Shown in pieces: positions 1 through 8,424 of a stretch of DNA of 64,000 nt. The stretch's first letter is position 1, and each line of letters begins with the position of its first letter. Below the pieces are notes generated by a model that had not been told where the DNA came from, did not search any database, and saw only the letters and a program-made list of their open reading frames with translations. The position numbers and the translations under genes are program-made. Source of the stretch: Nakamurella alba (GTDB taxonomy: Bacteria > Actinomycetota > Actinomycetes > Mycobacteriales > Nakamurellaceae); the NCBI RefSeq assembly GCF_009707545.1, contig NZ_WLYK01000005.1:434001-498000 (forward strand), given 5' to 3'.

Positions 1-38
1 CGCTGCCGCCCGTCCTACCCGGGTCGTAGGGTCGGGTG

Positions 39-536
39 ATGGGGAAGATCTGCAGCGACTGCGGCCGCACGCACGACGATGATCATGACCTGCATGTTCG
101 ATTCAATCAGCCCGACCCTGTGCTCGCGGCCGGGCCCGTCGATGATGCTCTCGTCTGGATGAGCGATCAGACGGCTCGATCATCCGTCCTCATGCAGGTC
201 CAAGGAGTCGGCGCCTTCGTCCGCGCGTTGCTCAAGATCGAGCTGACGGCGGACCATCGGGTCACCTACGGCGTGTGGGTTGCCATCGATCCGGCCGAGT
301 TCATCCCGGTGTTCGAGAACTGGTGGGAGCCCAGCTACAAGGACCTTCGCCTTCACGGACTTCTTGCGAATGCCGTTCCACCGTGGGGACTCTTCGCCAA
401 GCAGGTGACCATCGCGGTCACCGACACCGACAGCCTCCCCTACTGCGTCGACAGTGCCGACCAAGAGCTGCGCGACGTAATCACCGGCCGATTCGATCAC
501 CAGATGGTGCTCGCTGCGGTACCGGTCAAGACTTGA
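39..536 (+). CDS. DUF2199 domain protein
   Basis: A 165-residue cytosolic protein of the DUF2199 family, whose function is unknown. The N-terminus has a Cys-x-x-Cys pair (CSDC) followed by an Asp/His-rich stretch (HDDDHD), which could bind a metal. The rest is the typical DUF2199 body with the WVAIDPAEF and PPWGLFAK segments. A GTG lies directly before the chosen ATG. A TAGGGT -10-like box sits 6 nt before the ATG and there is no good Shine-Dalgarno, so a leaderless transcript is likely. The family call is from recalled sequence character; no role can be inferred. Confidence 0.75.
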   Translation: MGKICSDCGRTHDDDHDLHVRFNQPDPVLAAGPVDDALVWMSDQTARSSVLMQVQGVGAFVRALLKIELTADHRVTYGVWVAIDPAEFIPVFENWWEPSYKDLRLHGLLANAVPPWGLFAKQVTIAVTDTDSLPYCVDSADQELRDVITGRFDHQMVLAAVPVKT

Positions 537-664
537 GGTCGTCACCGACAGAGGTCTCGCTGTCGCGAAGATCCTGATGGTGAGGGCGTGGCTCGACGCC
601 GATGCTGAGTCCGCCGAGCGCAGTGCAACTCCCGACACCGACGCGCAACCTGGCTGCACCACGG

Positions 665-1648
665 ATGAGGCATGATCCAGGGGTGCCTCGCTCGTCTGTT
701 CCGCCCCCGGACCTGCCGTTCGACGACGAGGTGATCCACGCGTTGGTCCGGCGCCGGGACACCGGCCGGCGCGACGGCCACCGGATCGCCCTGGTGATCG
801 GCGGGGGCGGTATGCGGGGCGCATACGCCGGCGGGATGACCCACGCCATCCACGATCTCGAGCTGGGCCGGCACTTCGACGTGATCTACGGCAGCTCGGC
901 GGGTGCCTACATCGGCGCCGGCCTGCTGATCGGCAAGGGCCCGGGCACGGCGCAGATCTTCTACGAGGACATGGCCAGCCCGGCCTTCATCGACCACCGC
1001 CGGCTGCGCAGCCGGCAGCCGATGATCGACCTCGACCATCTGCTCGACGCGATCATGGTCGACAGCAAGCCGATGGACTGGCCGGCGCTGCGTGACTCGA
1101 AAGTCCCGCTCCGCGTCGTGGCCACGGCGGTCGACGACCTGAGCGGCCACGTCCTGCAGCCCCGCACCGCCGCGGAGTGGAAGCTGGCGCTGCGCGCGAC
1201 CTCCACGATCCCCTGGCTCGCGGGCCGACCGGTCCGACTGCACGGCCGCCGGTGGATCGACGGGTCCGTCGCCGAGCCGCTCCCGCTGGAACGCGCCCTC
1301 CGGGACGGTGCCACCCACGTGCTCGCCCTGGTCAACCGCACGGTCGTCGAGCTCCGCCGGGCGACGCCGCAGCGGCGCGCCTCCGGGTGGGCCCGGACGC
1401 TGGACCGGTTCATCCCGGGGCTGGGCTCGATGGCGCAGGAGACCCGGCGGCACGGACCGGTCATGGCACTGCTCGACGCACCGAAGGACACCGCGCCGCA
1501 CACGGCGCACCTGGCGGTCGTCACCCCGCAGCAGGACGCCGGTGTCAGCGGACTGACCACCGATCCGGCCCGCGTCGAGGAGGCCGCGCGGATCGGCTAT
1601 GCCACCTTCCGCGCCGCGGCGGACCGGGTCATCGCGGCCTCCGCCTGA
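665..1648 (+). CDS. Patatin-like phospholipase
   Basis: A patatin-family acyl hydrolase of 327 residues, expected to cleave ester bonds of phospholipids or acylglycerols with a Ser-Asp dyad. The oxyanion motif GGGGMRG is at residues 46-52, the nucleophile elbow GSSAG at 76-80 (Ser78), and the catalytic Asp is in the DGS motif near residue 199. There is no signal peptide or membrane segment, so it is probably cytosolic, like the YjjU/RssA bacterial patatins. An upstream in-frame start at 602 would add 21 low-complexity residues; the ATG at 665 fits the family better. It stands alone, downstream of the DUF2199 gene. Confidence 0.85.
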   Translation: MRHDPGVPRSSVPPPDLPFDDEVIHALVRRRDTGRRDGHRIALVIGGGGMRGAYAGGMTHAIHDLELGRHFDVIYGSSAGAYIGAGLLIGKGPGTAQIFYEDMASPAFIDHRRLRSRQPMIDLDHLLDAIMVDSKPMDWPALRDSKVPLRVVATAVDDLSGHVLQPRTAAEWKLALRATSTIPWLAGRPVRLHGRRWIDGSVAEPLPLERALRDGATHVLALVNRTVVELRRATPQRRASGWARTLDRFIPGLGSMAQETRRHGPVMALLDAPKDTAPHTAHLAVVTPQQDAGVSGLTTDPARVEEAARIGYATFRAAADRVIAASA

Positions 1649-1697
1649 GCTCTTCTGCGACCGGACATGACGAACCTGCCCGGTCGCAGATGCTGGC

Positions 1698-2315
1698 TCA
1701 GCCGAGGTCGTTGATACCGAGGGAGAAGTCGAAGTTGCCGACGCCTCCGCGGGCCAGGCCCATGGTCAGTAGGCCCGCACCTTCCACCCAGTGGGCCATG
1801 TTCAGGTCACCGGTGTCCCGCGGGCGGTGGCCGATGCTCACGACGAACTCCGCCACGGTCGCCTTGGCCGCCGCGTCATCGCCCGCCATGAAGACGTCGA
1901 CCGGCTTGCCGCCGGCCAGCACGTGCCGGAACAGGGTGTTGAACGCCTTCACCACGTGTGCACCGGCCGGCGCCGCCTCGGCCACCATGCGGGCGACGGA
2001 CGTGTCGTGCGGGATGTCGAGGCCGGTGGCGGCGGCGTTGAACGGATTCGTGATGTCGACCAGGATCTTGCCGTCCAGCGCTTCGCCGAACTCCCGGACC
2101 ACCGGCACGGCGCTCTCGAAAAGGACGGCGAGTACAACGATCTCGCCGGCCGGAGCGACTCCCCAGGTACCGGCGGTCCCGCCGATCGAGGCTGCCAGGG
2201 CGGTCGACTTCGCCGGATCCCGGCTGATGATCTCGACGGTGTGGCCGGCCTGCACGGCCAGGGTGCCGATCGCGCCGGCCATGTTGCCGGCGCCGATGAT
2301 GCTGATGGTGCTCAT
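1698..2315 (-). CDS. NADPH-dependent F420 reductase-like oxidoreductase
   Basis: A 205-residue Rossmann-fold protein. It starts with the dinucleotide-binding motif GAGNMAGAIG at residues 7-16 and contains the ITNPFN segment seen in NADP/F420 oxidoreductases and ProC-like proteins. Family members transfer hydride between NADPH and F420 or act as NADP-dependent imine reductases; the exact substrate is unknown. The ATG at 2315 has a strong GGAG site a few bases upstream; an upstream in-frame start would add 48 non-conserved residues. It is divergent from the TetR gene at 2398, which probably controls it. Confidence 0.8.
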   Translation of the reverse strand: MSTISIIGAGNMAGAIGTLAVQAGHTVEIISRDPAKSTALAASIGGTAGTWGVAPAGEIVVLAVLFESAVPVVREFGEALDGKILVDITNPFNAAATGLDIPHDTSVARMVAEAAPAGAHVVKAFNTLFRHVLAGGKPVDVFMAGDDAAAKATVAEFVVSIGHRPRDTGDLNMAHWVEGAGLLTMGLARGGVGNFDFSLGINDLG

Positions 2316-2356
2316 GTGTGTCTCCTCGAGGTCGGGTGTCGCGTGCATCGAGCTAA

Positions 2357-2386
2357 ACGGGGGGTACCCCGCTTCTATTCCCCGTA
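2357..2386. promoter_or_regulatory. Putative TetR operator
   Basis: The intergenic space between the divergent reductase and TetR genes contains the perfect 10-bp palindrome GGGGTACCCC at 2361-2370. It lies inside a wider dyad formed by ACGGGG near 2357 and CCCCGT near 2381. The second half-site runs up to the TAGCGT -10 box (2385-2390) of the regulator, a position suited to autorepression. Confidence 0.5.
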
Positions 2387-2397
2387 GCGTGGTGCGC

Positions 2398-3039
2398 GTG
2401 AGCCTCCCGCTGGTACCGATCGGTGGTCCGCGCCCCCGGCGCGCGGATGCCGTGCGCAACCGGGATCACCTACTGGCCGTGGCGCGCGAGGTCCTCGTCG
2501 AGTCCGGGCCCGCCGGTATCACCATGGACGGGCTCGCCGAGCGCGCCGGCCTCGGCAAGGGCACCGTCTTCCGCGCGTTCACCACCCGGGCCGGCATCTT
2601 CCGTGCGCTGCTGGAGGCCGACGAGATCGCCTTCCAGACCGAGGTGATCAGGGGCGACCCGCCGCTCGGTCCGGGCACGGACCCCGTGCAGCGCCTGATC
2701 GCCTACGGCCGGGCACGCAGCACCTTCCTGATGGACCATCGGGAGCTGATGCGGTCGACCCTGGAACCGAGCAACCCCGTCCCACCGTCCGGGGTCGAGT
2801 TCTCCCACACCCACATCCGGCTGCTGCTCGGTCAGGCCGACCTCGGCATCGACGATCTCGACAACCTGGCCGTGCAACTCGCTCTCGCCCTCGACGGCCC
2901 GCTGCTGCTGGCCTCGTACAGTCCACCCCCGCCGGGCACCCGGCGGGTCGGGTCGTTGGAGGACAGCTGGCAGACGCTGATCGAGCGGTTGTGCCGCCCG
3001 GAGACAGTGCAGACGGTCGCCGGATCCACCGAGGGATGA
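2398..3039 (+). CDS. TetR-family transcriptional regulator
   Basis: A 213-residue TetR repressor. The N-terminal HTH has the family pattern (AREVLVESGPAGITMDGLAE, then AGLGKGTVFRAF), and the C-terminal half is a typical helical ligand-binding domain. The GTG at 2398 lies 7 nt after a TAGCGT -10 box, which suggests leaderless transcription. It is divergent from the F420 reductase-like gene, with the palindrome GGGGTACCCC and an ACGGGG/CCCCGT dyad in the shared promoter. Inference: it represses both genes in response to a small molecule, possibly a substrate of the reductase. Confidence 0.88.
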   Translation: MSLPLVPIGGPRPRRADAVRNRDHLLAVAREVLVESGPAGITMDGLAERAGLGKGTVFRAFTTRAGIFRALLEADEIAFQTEVIRGDPPLGPGTDPVQRLIAYGRARSTFLMDHRELMRSTLEPSNPVPPSGVEFSHTHIRLLLGQADLGIDDLDNLAVQLALALDGPLLLASYSPPPPGTRRVGSLEDSWQTLIERLCRPETVQTVAGSTEG

Positions 3040-3091
3040 ACCGGGGGCGAAACCCGGGGTAGTTGATCTTGCCCGGAGTAGATTCGGCCCG

Positions 3092-3586
3092 GTGGAGGCC
3101 TGGACCGTACCCATTGCGCTGCACGCTGTCGCCGCGACCCTCGCCCTGGTCATCGGCCCGTTCCAGATCCTCCGTCGGGTCAAGGGCGACCTGATCCATC
3201 GCATCGTCGGACGGACCTGGGCCGGACTGATGCTCTTCGTCGCCGCGGGGTCGTTCCTCTTCGGCGGCTACGGGAGCGCCATCGACATCTTCCTGCGTGC
3301 GCTCGCGGTGTGGACGTTGTTCAGCGTCACCTTCGCGATCTGGCGCGTCCGCCGCGGGGACGTGCAGAACCACCGCGGATTCATGATCGGCACGTACCTC
3401 GGCCTGATCGGTGCGCTCATCGGTGTTCTCGCCGTGCACACCCGCCGAATCCCGTCCTGGTTCGAGGCCTATCCGCTGATGATGTCCCTCATCGCCGTCG
3501 CCATCGTGGCGGTCGGCGGCTTCTTCCTCGCCTGGGTGGACATCCGGTTCCGCCCGGCACCACCGCAGCCGTCACCGACAAGCTGA
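3092..3586 (+). CDS. DUF2306-like membrane protein
   Basis: A 164-residue integral membrane protein with about four hydrophobic helices (near residues 5-25, 44-62, 66-84, 98-116) and another at 128-150. The pattern, with a conserved His in LIHRIVGRTWAG and HRGFMIGTYLGL, resembles the DUF2306 predicted membrane family (YozB-like), which has no assigned function. The GTG start lies 7 nt after a TAGATT box, so it is probably leaderless. It is convergent with the glycosyltransferase gene; a 16-bp tandem repeat covers both stop codons. Confidence 0.7.
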   Translation: MEAWTVPIALHAVAATLALVIGPFQILRRVKGDLIHRIVGRTWAGLMLFVAAGSFLFGGYGSAIDIFLRALAVWTLFSVTFAIWRVRRGDVQNHRGFMIGTYLGLIGALIGVLAVHTRRIPSWFEAYPLMMSLIAVAIVAVGGFFLAWVDIRFRPAPPQPSPTS

Positions 3587-3628
3587 ATAGCCGACCAGCT
3601 GATGAGCCAGTCAGCTGATCAGCCGGCG
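3581..3628. repeat. Three 16-bp tandem repeats over convergent stops
   Basis: Three head-to-tail units begin with AGCTGA at 3581, 3597 and 3613 (pattern AGCTGAxxAGCCxxxC). The array contains the stop codons of both convergent genes (the DUF2306-like gene and the glycosyltransferase). Each unit carries the self-complementary AGCT, so transcripts could fold, but there is no classical terminator hairpin. Confidence 0.6.
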
Positions 3629-4680
3629 AGCAGATCCCCGGTACCGCGTCGGTAGGCGTCCGCGGACTCGGCGAGCTCGCCCGCATTTCGTTCCAGCAAG
3701 GGCACCAGCTCGGGCAGATGGCCGAAGATCAGCGGCAGGCGGTGGCGCCAGTCGTGGCGGCGGAGCGTCTGGTGGTAGTTGGTGTGGCTGATCGCCTCCA
3801 GGCGGTCGACATCGGCGGCCAGGGCTGTCAATTCGGCGTACGCCTGCTCGGGATCGTCCGACAGCTCGATCGTCGCGTCGGTCCAGTCGAGCAGTTCCGC
3901 CGCCTCGGGAGCAGACGGCCGCACGCCCGCGACCAGACACCCGGCGGCCAGCGACTCGAACCAGCGTTGACCGACGAACGAGCAGGGGAACCGCCCGCGG
4001 GGGTCGACGACTTCCGGTGCATACGCGAGCGCGATGCGCGACATGCGCAGCAACTGCCAGAAGTGCGCCCGGTGCCGATCGGCATCGACCACCGTGCCCA
4101 TCCGGATGTGATTGGTGTGCTGGTAGAACTCCGAGGCCGAGCTGTTCATTCGGTCCGAGAGCAGGCGGGACACCGGCATCGACTGCCGTCCGTACCCGTT
4201 CACCGTCACCCACCGGTCGCGCATGCCACCAGGACGGCCGTAACGCACGGCATCGACACCCACCGGCGTGTAGGCGATCTGCGTGCCGAGCAGCTTCGCC
4301 TGCTCGTCGACCAGTGCGCGGATCGGGTGATGGATCGTGTCGAACCGGCGGAGCCGCCGGACGTACGGGGTCAACGGCCGTGCCCTCGCCGGCAGCTTCT
4401 TGAGCCGCTGCGAGGTGAAGCCGTCGAAGATGTAACCGATCACCTGAGCGCCGTCCGGGATGTACTTGGCGCAGGCGGCGACCATGTCGGCCAGCTCGGG
4501 ATAGCTGATGGCCGAGAAGAACCACAGGCCAGGGGAACTCGGCGGGCGCGGCTTCTTCCAGTCGACCACCTCGAGGTCGAGGACGTCGACGACGACGCGG
4601 TTGAGCTCCGCGACCACCGTGGTGGACGCAGGGATCGTCGACGCGTATGCGGTACTGACGATGACGCCGTTCGGTGACAT
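3619..4680 (-). CDS. CgeB-like glycosyltransferase
   Basis: A protein of about 353 residues resembling GT-B glycosyltransferases with a CgeB/YkvP-like C-terminal domain. The N-terminal half has Rossmann-like strands (VIGYIFDGFT, YTPVGVDAVRYG). The C-terminal half contains the nucleotide-sugar-binding-like region PCSFVGQRWFESLAAGCLVAG followed by a DWxD segment. It probably transfers a sugar to a surface polymer or small molecule; donor and acceptor are unknown. Starts at GTG 4698 or ATG 4689 are also possible. It lies 58-76 nt downstream of the GNAT gene on the same strand and may share its transcript. Confidence 0.65.
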   Translation of the reverse strand: MSPNGVIVSTAYASTIPASTTVVAELNRVVVDVLDLEVVDWKKPRPPSSPGLWFFSAISYPELADMVAACAKYIPDGAQVIGYIFDGFTSQRLKKLPARARPLTPYVRRLRRFDTIHHPIRALVDEQAKLLGTQIAYTPVGVDAVRYGRPGGMRDRWVTVNGYGRQSMPVSRLLSDRMNSSASEFYQHTNHIRMGTVVDADRHRAHFWQLLRMSRIALAYAPEVVDPRGRFPCSFVGQRWFESLAAGCLVAGVRPSAPEAAELLDWTDATIELSDDPEQAYAELTALAADVDRLEAISHTNYHQTLRRHDWRHRLPLIFGHLPELVPLLERNAGELAESADAYRRGTGDLLAG

Positions 4681-4756
4681 ACAGACCATCCCCACCACTG
4701 AGTGTGTTGCTCTCCCCTTGTGGAAACGACGTTATCCCCCGATCGCGGCGCACAGG

Positions 4757-5641
4757 TTAACTCTGCGTTGCTTCTGCATCGGTCCCAGGGGATGAGGTCC
4801 GGACCCGGTCGTGGCGTTCCGGGAGTCGCCGGTACCCCGCCGACTCGTAGGTCGCGACCGCACCGACCCGCTCCGACTCGGTGCACACCGTCGCCGCCGA
4901 GCAACCCATGTCCTGCAGTGCCGCAGCGGCCGCCAGGCAGATCGCCCGGCCGTGGCCGTGACCGCGGTGATCTGCGTGCACACCGATGGGCTCGAGCAGT
5001 CCGGGACGTCCCGGTCCGGCGCCCCAGACGGTGACACCGGCCACCGGCAGGCCGGCATCGTCGTACCCGAGCAGGCATCGGGCGTCGCTGAACGCCGCGC
5101 CGCGCGACATCTCATCCCACAGATCGGTGGTGAAACGCGCACTGCCCCAGGCGGAACGGTGTACCTCGACGAAGTCGTCGATCTCGTCCTCGCCGACCGT
5201 GACCACCCGCAGTCCGGCCGGTACCGGTACCCCGACGTCGAGCGAACGCGACAGCGGCGTCCACGAATCCCCCTGCGACCACGAAGAACTCGTCAGCAGC
5301 TCCTGCACCAGCGTGCCGTTCGGCGTCTCCACCGCGGTACCGGCGGCCAGTTCGGAGAGATCCGCGACGACCCGCTCCGCCAGCATGCGGTCCCGCCGCA
5401 GGTCGGGCGCGACCGTCATCCGCAGCACCGCAGGACCGTCGAAGAGGCCGATGCCGACGATCCGGTCGTCGTCGGTCCAGACCCGCAGCGCGCCGGCGAC
5501 CGCGTCCGGCCCGTGCTGCCAGTACCAGCCGAGGTCACCGGGGTGCAGCTGCATCGGGGCCGTGTCGGACTGCCACTCCCGTAGCTCCCGCACGACCTCG
5601 TCCAGGCCATCGACAGCGGGCACCTGCAGGGTGATCGGCAC
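4757..5641 (-). CDS. Tandem GNAT acetyltransferase
   Basis: A 294-residue protein with two GNAT-like halves. The C-terminal half (about residues 140-275) is complete and has the acetyl-CoA pyrophosphate-binding loop RGHGHGR preceded by the beta-strand LLEPIGVHADH and followed by the AVATYESAGYRR motif. The N-terminal half is diverged. The acyl acceptor cannot be told from sequence. The start is a GTG with a weak ribosome site. The glycosyltransferase gene follows on the same strand. Confidence 0.8.
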   Translation of the reverse strand: MPITLQVPAVDGLDEVVRELREWQSDTAPMQLHPGDLGWYWQHGPDAVAGALRVWTDDDRIVGIGLFDGPAVLRMTVAPDLRRDRMLAERVVADLSELAAGTAVETPNGTLVQELLTSSSWSQGDSWTPLSRSLDVGVPVPAGLRVVTVGEDEIDDFVEVHRSAWGSARFTTDLWDEMSRGAAFSDARCLLGYDDAGLPVAGVTVWGAGPGRPGLLEPIGVHADHRGHGHGRAICLAAAAALQDMGCSAATVCTESERVGAVATYESAGYRRLPERHDRVRTSSPGTDAEATQS

Positions 5642-5939
5642 GCCGACCAGTAGACGCTGCTGCCGGGTACTGCGCCACGGATTTCCTCCGTCGATGCGGT
5701 GGCCGGGCGGGGTCGGTCGGAGATTCGGTTCCGGCTGAAGAGCGATCCGTACCTCGTCGAGTTCTCGACGAACACCTCGGACGGGATCACTCTCGCGGCC
5801 GACCCCGGAGCGGCCCCCAGCAGGGCCGGCGCTAGAGTGCCGTGAAGATCGACATCGAGCAGCGCACCACTAGGAGCCGACCCATGGCCGGTCGCCCCCG
5901 CGACATCCTCCGCCCGCACCCCGATCGAGGCGAAGCGTC
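5642..5939. other. Divergent intergenic region, no gene seen
   Basis: About 300 bases separate the divergent GNAT and lipoprotein genes. ORFs here are short, lack ribosome sites and have no coding character. No clear hairpin or repeat was seen. It presumably holds the two promoters. Confidence 0.4.
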
Positions 5940-7205
5940 ATGAGAAGCCTGCTGATAGGGCTGCTGGCAACAGTTCTCGCCCTCACTGCCTGCACCTCGA
6001 CGCCTGACGCCACCACCACGACCGACACCACCGCGAACACACCGTCGAGCAGCTCTGTGCCGAGCGGCCCCGCGTCGACCGCCGGCGATCCGATGGCTGC
6101 CTCGATCGCCGCGCTCATCGAGCAGCAGATGACCGACCAACACCTGCGCGCGGTGCTGGTGAAGGTGACCCGCGGCCACACCACTGTGCTGGAGAAGGCT
6201 TTCGGCGAGTCGCTGGACGGCGTACCGGCGAGCACCGACATGCATTTCCGCAACGGTGCGGTTGCCTTCGCCTACCTCGGCACGCTGCTGATGCTGTTCG
6301 TCGAGCAGGGAAAGGTCGGGCTGGACGACACCATCGACCGGTGGCTGCCGGACCTGCCGGAGTCGGACGCCGTCACCCTGAAGATGCTGGCGAACCAGAC
6401 GAGCGGCTACCCGGACTACGAGACCGATCCCGACTGGACCACGGCGTTCAACCTCGACCCCTACGCCGCGCAGACCTTCGAGAGCCGGATCGACTACACA
6501 TTCCGCCGGCCGGTGCAGTTCGCACCCGGCAAGAACTGGAGCTACTCGCACACCAACTTCATGATCCTCGGCGAGATCCTGGCGAAGATCGGCGGCCGCC
6601 CGCTGGACGAGCTGCTCTCGGTGAACGTGCTGCAGCCGATGGGTCTGACGAACACCACGGCCACCGACACGGCAGACCTGCCGGCCCCGGTGCTGCACTC
6701 CTTCAGCTCGGAACGCCGTGTCACGCTGGGCATCCCGGCCGGCGCCCCGTTCTACGAGGACTCGACCTACTTCAACTCGATGTGGGGTGTACCGCCGGGC
6801 GCGAACCAGTCGACGACCGTCGACGACCTGGTCACCACGGCGACCGCGGTGGGCACCGGAGCGCTGTTGTCCGCGGAGTCCTACGACACCATGACCGGCC
6901 CGCACCTGCTCGGGTTCGGGAAGAAGGAGAAGGCTTGCGAGCCGACCTGTTTCACCCAGATCCCGGCCTACAACTACGGTCTCGGCATCGTCCGGTCCGG
7001 TGACTGGATCCTGCAGAACCCGCTGCTGGGTGGCTACTCGGCCACCGCTGCCTACCTGCCCGAGCAGCGGATCGCCATCGCCGTGGCCGTCACCTACCTG
7101 CCCGGTGCCTTCGACGATCAGGGTATCGAGCCGAACTCGGCCGACCAGCTGTTCCGGATGATCTCGACGGTGGTGGCACCGGACGCGGCTGCCCCGATGA
7201 AGTGA
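5940..7205 (+). CDS. Beta-lactamase-fold lipoprotein lacking SxxK
   Basis: A 421-residue secreted lipoprotein: short signal peptide with lipobox LTAC (Cys18), a Ser/Thr-rich linker to about residue 50, then a serine beta-lactamase/class C PBP-like domain. The usual FRIGSxxK nucleophile segment reads FRNGAVAF at 103-110, so the catalytic Ser and Lys are replaced by Ala107 and Phe110. The second motif survives as YSHTN, while the HxG/KTG region is replaced by NPLLGGYS. The fold is recognisable but ordinary acyl-enzyme chemistry should be impossible. It probably acts as a cell-wall binding or scaffold protein. It is divergent from the GNAT gene and convergent with the ATPase gene. Confidence 0.8.
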   Translation: MRSLLIGLLATVLALTACTSTPDATTTTDTTANTPSSSSVPSGPASTAGDPMAASIAALIEQQMTDQHLRAVLVKVTRGHTTVLEKAFGESLDGVPASTDMHFRNGAVAFAYLGTLLMLFVEQGKVGLDDTIDRWLPDLPESDAVTLKMLANQTSGYPDYETDPDWTTAFNLDPYAAQTFESRIDYTFRRPVQFAPGKNWSYSHTNFMILGEILAKIGGRPLDELLSVNVLQPMGLTNTTATDTADLPAPVLHSFSSERRVTLGIPAGAPFYEDSTYFNSMWGVPPGANQSTTVDDLVTTATAVGTGALLSAESYDTMTGPHLLGFGKKEKACEPTCFTQIPAYNYGLGIVRSGDWILQNPLLGGYSATAAYLPEQRIAIAVAVTYLPGAFDDQGIEPNSADQLFRMISTVVAPDAAAPMK

Positions 7206-7235
7206 GCAGGGACGACCGCGCGAGCGCTACACAGC

Positions 7236-8351
7236 TCAGATGCCGGCGGCCGCTTGTTCGCGGAGATACTCCCGGAGGTGCGGCAGCGTGAAGGTGACGA
7301 AACCGTATCCGGCAGGCTCGATCAGCTCAGCTGCGATGAGTCGCAGACGGTACTGACTGGCGTAACTGGTACCGACGCCCAGCCGTGCCTGGACGTCTCC
7401 CATCCGGGAGGGTCCGTCATCCGCCGCCATTGCCAGCAGGAACGACTTGTCGATGTCGGATGCTGTCCTCAATGCTGGTTCGTGGACGAGAGTGCCCAGT
7501 CTGCGACGCGCCCGTTCGACGCCTTCGGTCGCGTCATCGACGGAGATCTCGTCGAGATGTGGGTGGAGCCGCCAGGTCTGTGCGCCGATGAGCTGCAAGA
7601 GGAACGGGTAGCCATCGGTGGCGCGGACCATGATCTGCAGTGCCGGGTCACCGACTCTTCGGCCCGCTGCTTCGATCGGCTCTCGGAACCCTCGTTCCAC
7701 ATCGTCCCGCCGCACAGAACCCAGGCCGTGTCGCTCGGCGCGACGCAGAAAGGTCAGGACGTCGTCGTTCACCACGTCACTGACGCCGGAGGCAAGGCCT
7801 GCACCCACGAAAGCCAACTCTCGTCCCTCGCGAAACGCGTGCTGGACAGTTGTCGCCAGCTCGCGCAGCTCGGGCAGTTGATTGCGGTGGATCTCGTCAA
7901 GCGTGATCAGCAGCCCGGTGCCGTGCTCTGCCAGCAGGTTGGTGACGGCTTCGACCTGGCTTCGCAAACCAGCCATGACCTGGTGGTTCTCGGCGGTGGC
8001 CCAGTCCACCCGTCCCATTCCGAGAGGAGCGGTGACGCCCTTCAAACGGCGTTGAACGGCCTTGGGATCTAAGTCCCGCAGGATGCGCGGGAGGTGCTGC
8101 TCAGTCATTCGCCCGATGAATCCTGCGGTCGCGGTTTCGCTGACGACCAGCCACCCCCGTCCCCTCGCAAGGTCTTCGACGGCGTTGAGCATCACGGTCT
8201 TCCCTGATCCGCGAGCACCCGTGTACAGCGTCGCTCGTCCGGTTGCGCCCGGTCCGTTCTCCAGCGCTTCGGCGAAGTCGTCGAGAACGCCCTCTCGTCC
8301 GACGAGCAGCGGTGGACTCACCCCGAAGCCGGCATGGAATGGGTTCGGCAT
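7236..8351 (-). CDS. AAA (ORC/STAND-like) ATPase
   Basis: A 371-residue P-loop ATPase. Walker A is GARGSGKT (residues 45-52) and Walker B is LLITLDEIH (near 150). A helical lid and a C-terminal winged-helix-like segment (near 310-365, MGDVQARLGVGTSYASQYRLRLI) follow. The organisation resembles ORC1/Cdc6-type and STAND-like ATPases used in signalling or defence. Base composition is less G+C-rich than its neighbours, which suggests acquisition. It stands alone, with three near-identical repeats in its promoter. The function is unknown. Confidence 0.75.
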   Translation of the reverse strand: MPNPFHAGFGVSPPLLVGREGVLDDFAEALENGPGATGRATLYTGARGSGKTVMLNAVEDLARGRGWLVVSETATAGFIGRMTEQHLPRILRDLDPKAVQRRLKGVTAPLGMGRVDWATAENHQVMAGLRSQVEAVTNLLAEHGTGLLITLDEIHRNQLPELRELATTVQHAFREGRELAFVGAGLASGVSDVVNDDVLTFLRRAERHGLGSVRRDDVERGFREPIEAAGRRVGDPALQIMVRATDGYPFLLQLIGAQTWRLHPHLDEISVDDATEGVERARRRLGTLVHEPALRTASDIDKSFLLAMAADDGPSRMGDVQARLGVGTSYASQYRLRLIAAELIEPAGYGFVTFTLPHLREYLREQAAAGI

Positions 8352-8370
8352 GGCCCCAGCCTACCGCTGG

Positions 8371-8396
8371 TTTAGATCCTTTTAGATCTTTTAGAG
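8371..8396 (-). repeat. Three helically phased TTTAGA repeats at ATPase promoter
   Basis: The bases just upstream of the ATPase start contain TTTAGA(TC) three times, beginning at 8371, 8381 and 8390, one helical turn apart. They are A/T-rich in a very G+C-rich setting. This is the layout of a multi-site operator bound cooperatively from one DNA face. They lie 20-45 bp before the start codon, overlapping the expected promoter. Confidence 0.55.
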
Positions 8397-8424
8397 GTGA
8401 CTAGTTCCACCAGATTCCTACTGG

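Noticed and set aside
1177-3039. 620-residue + strand ORF
   Set aside because: It joins antisense of the reductase and frame-shifted patatin sequence to the true TetR gene. Only 2398-3039 has family motifs.
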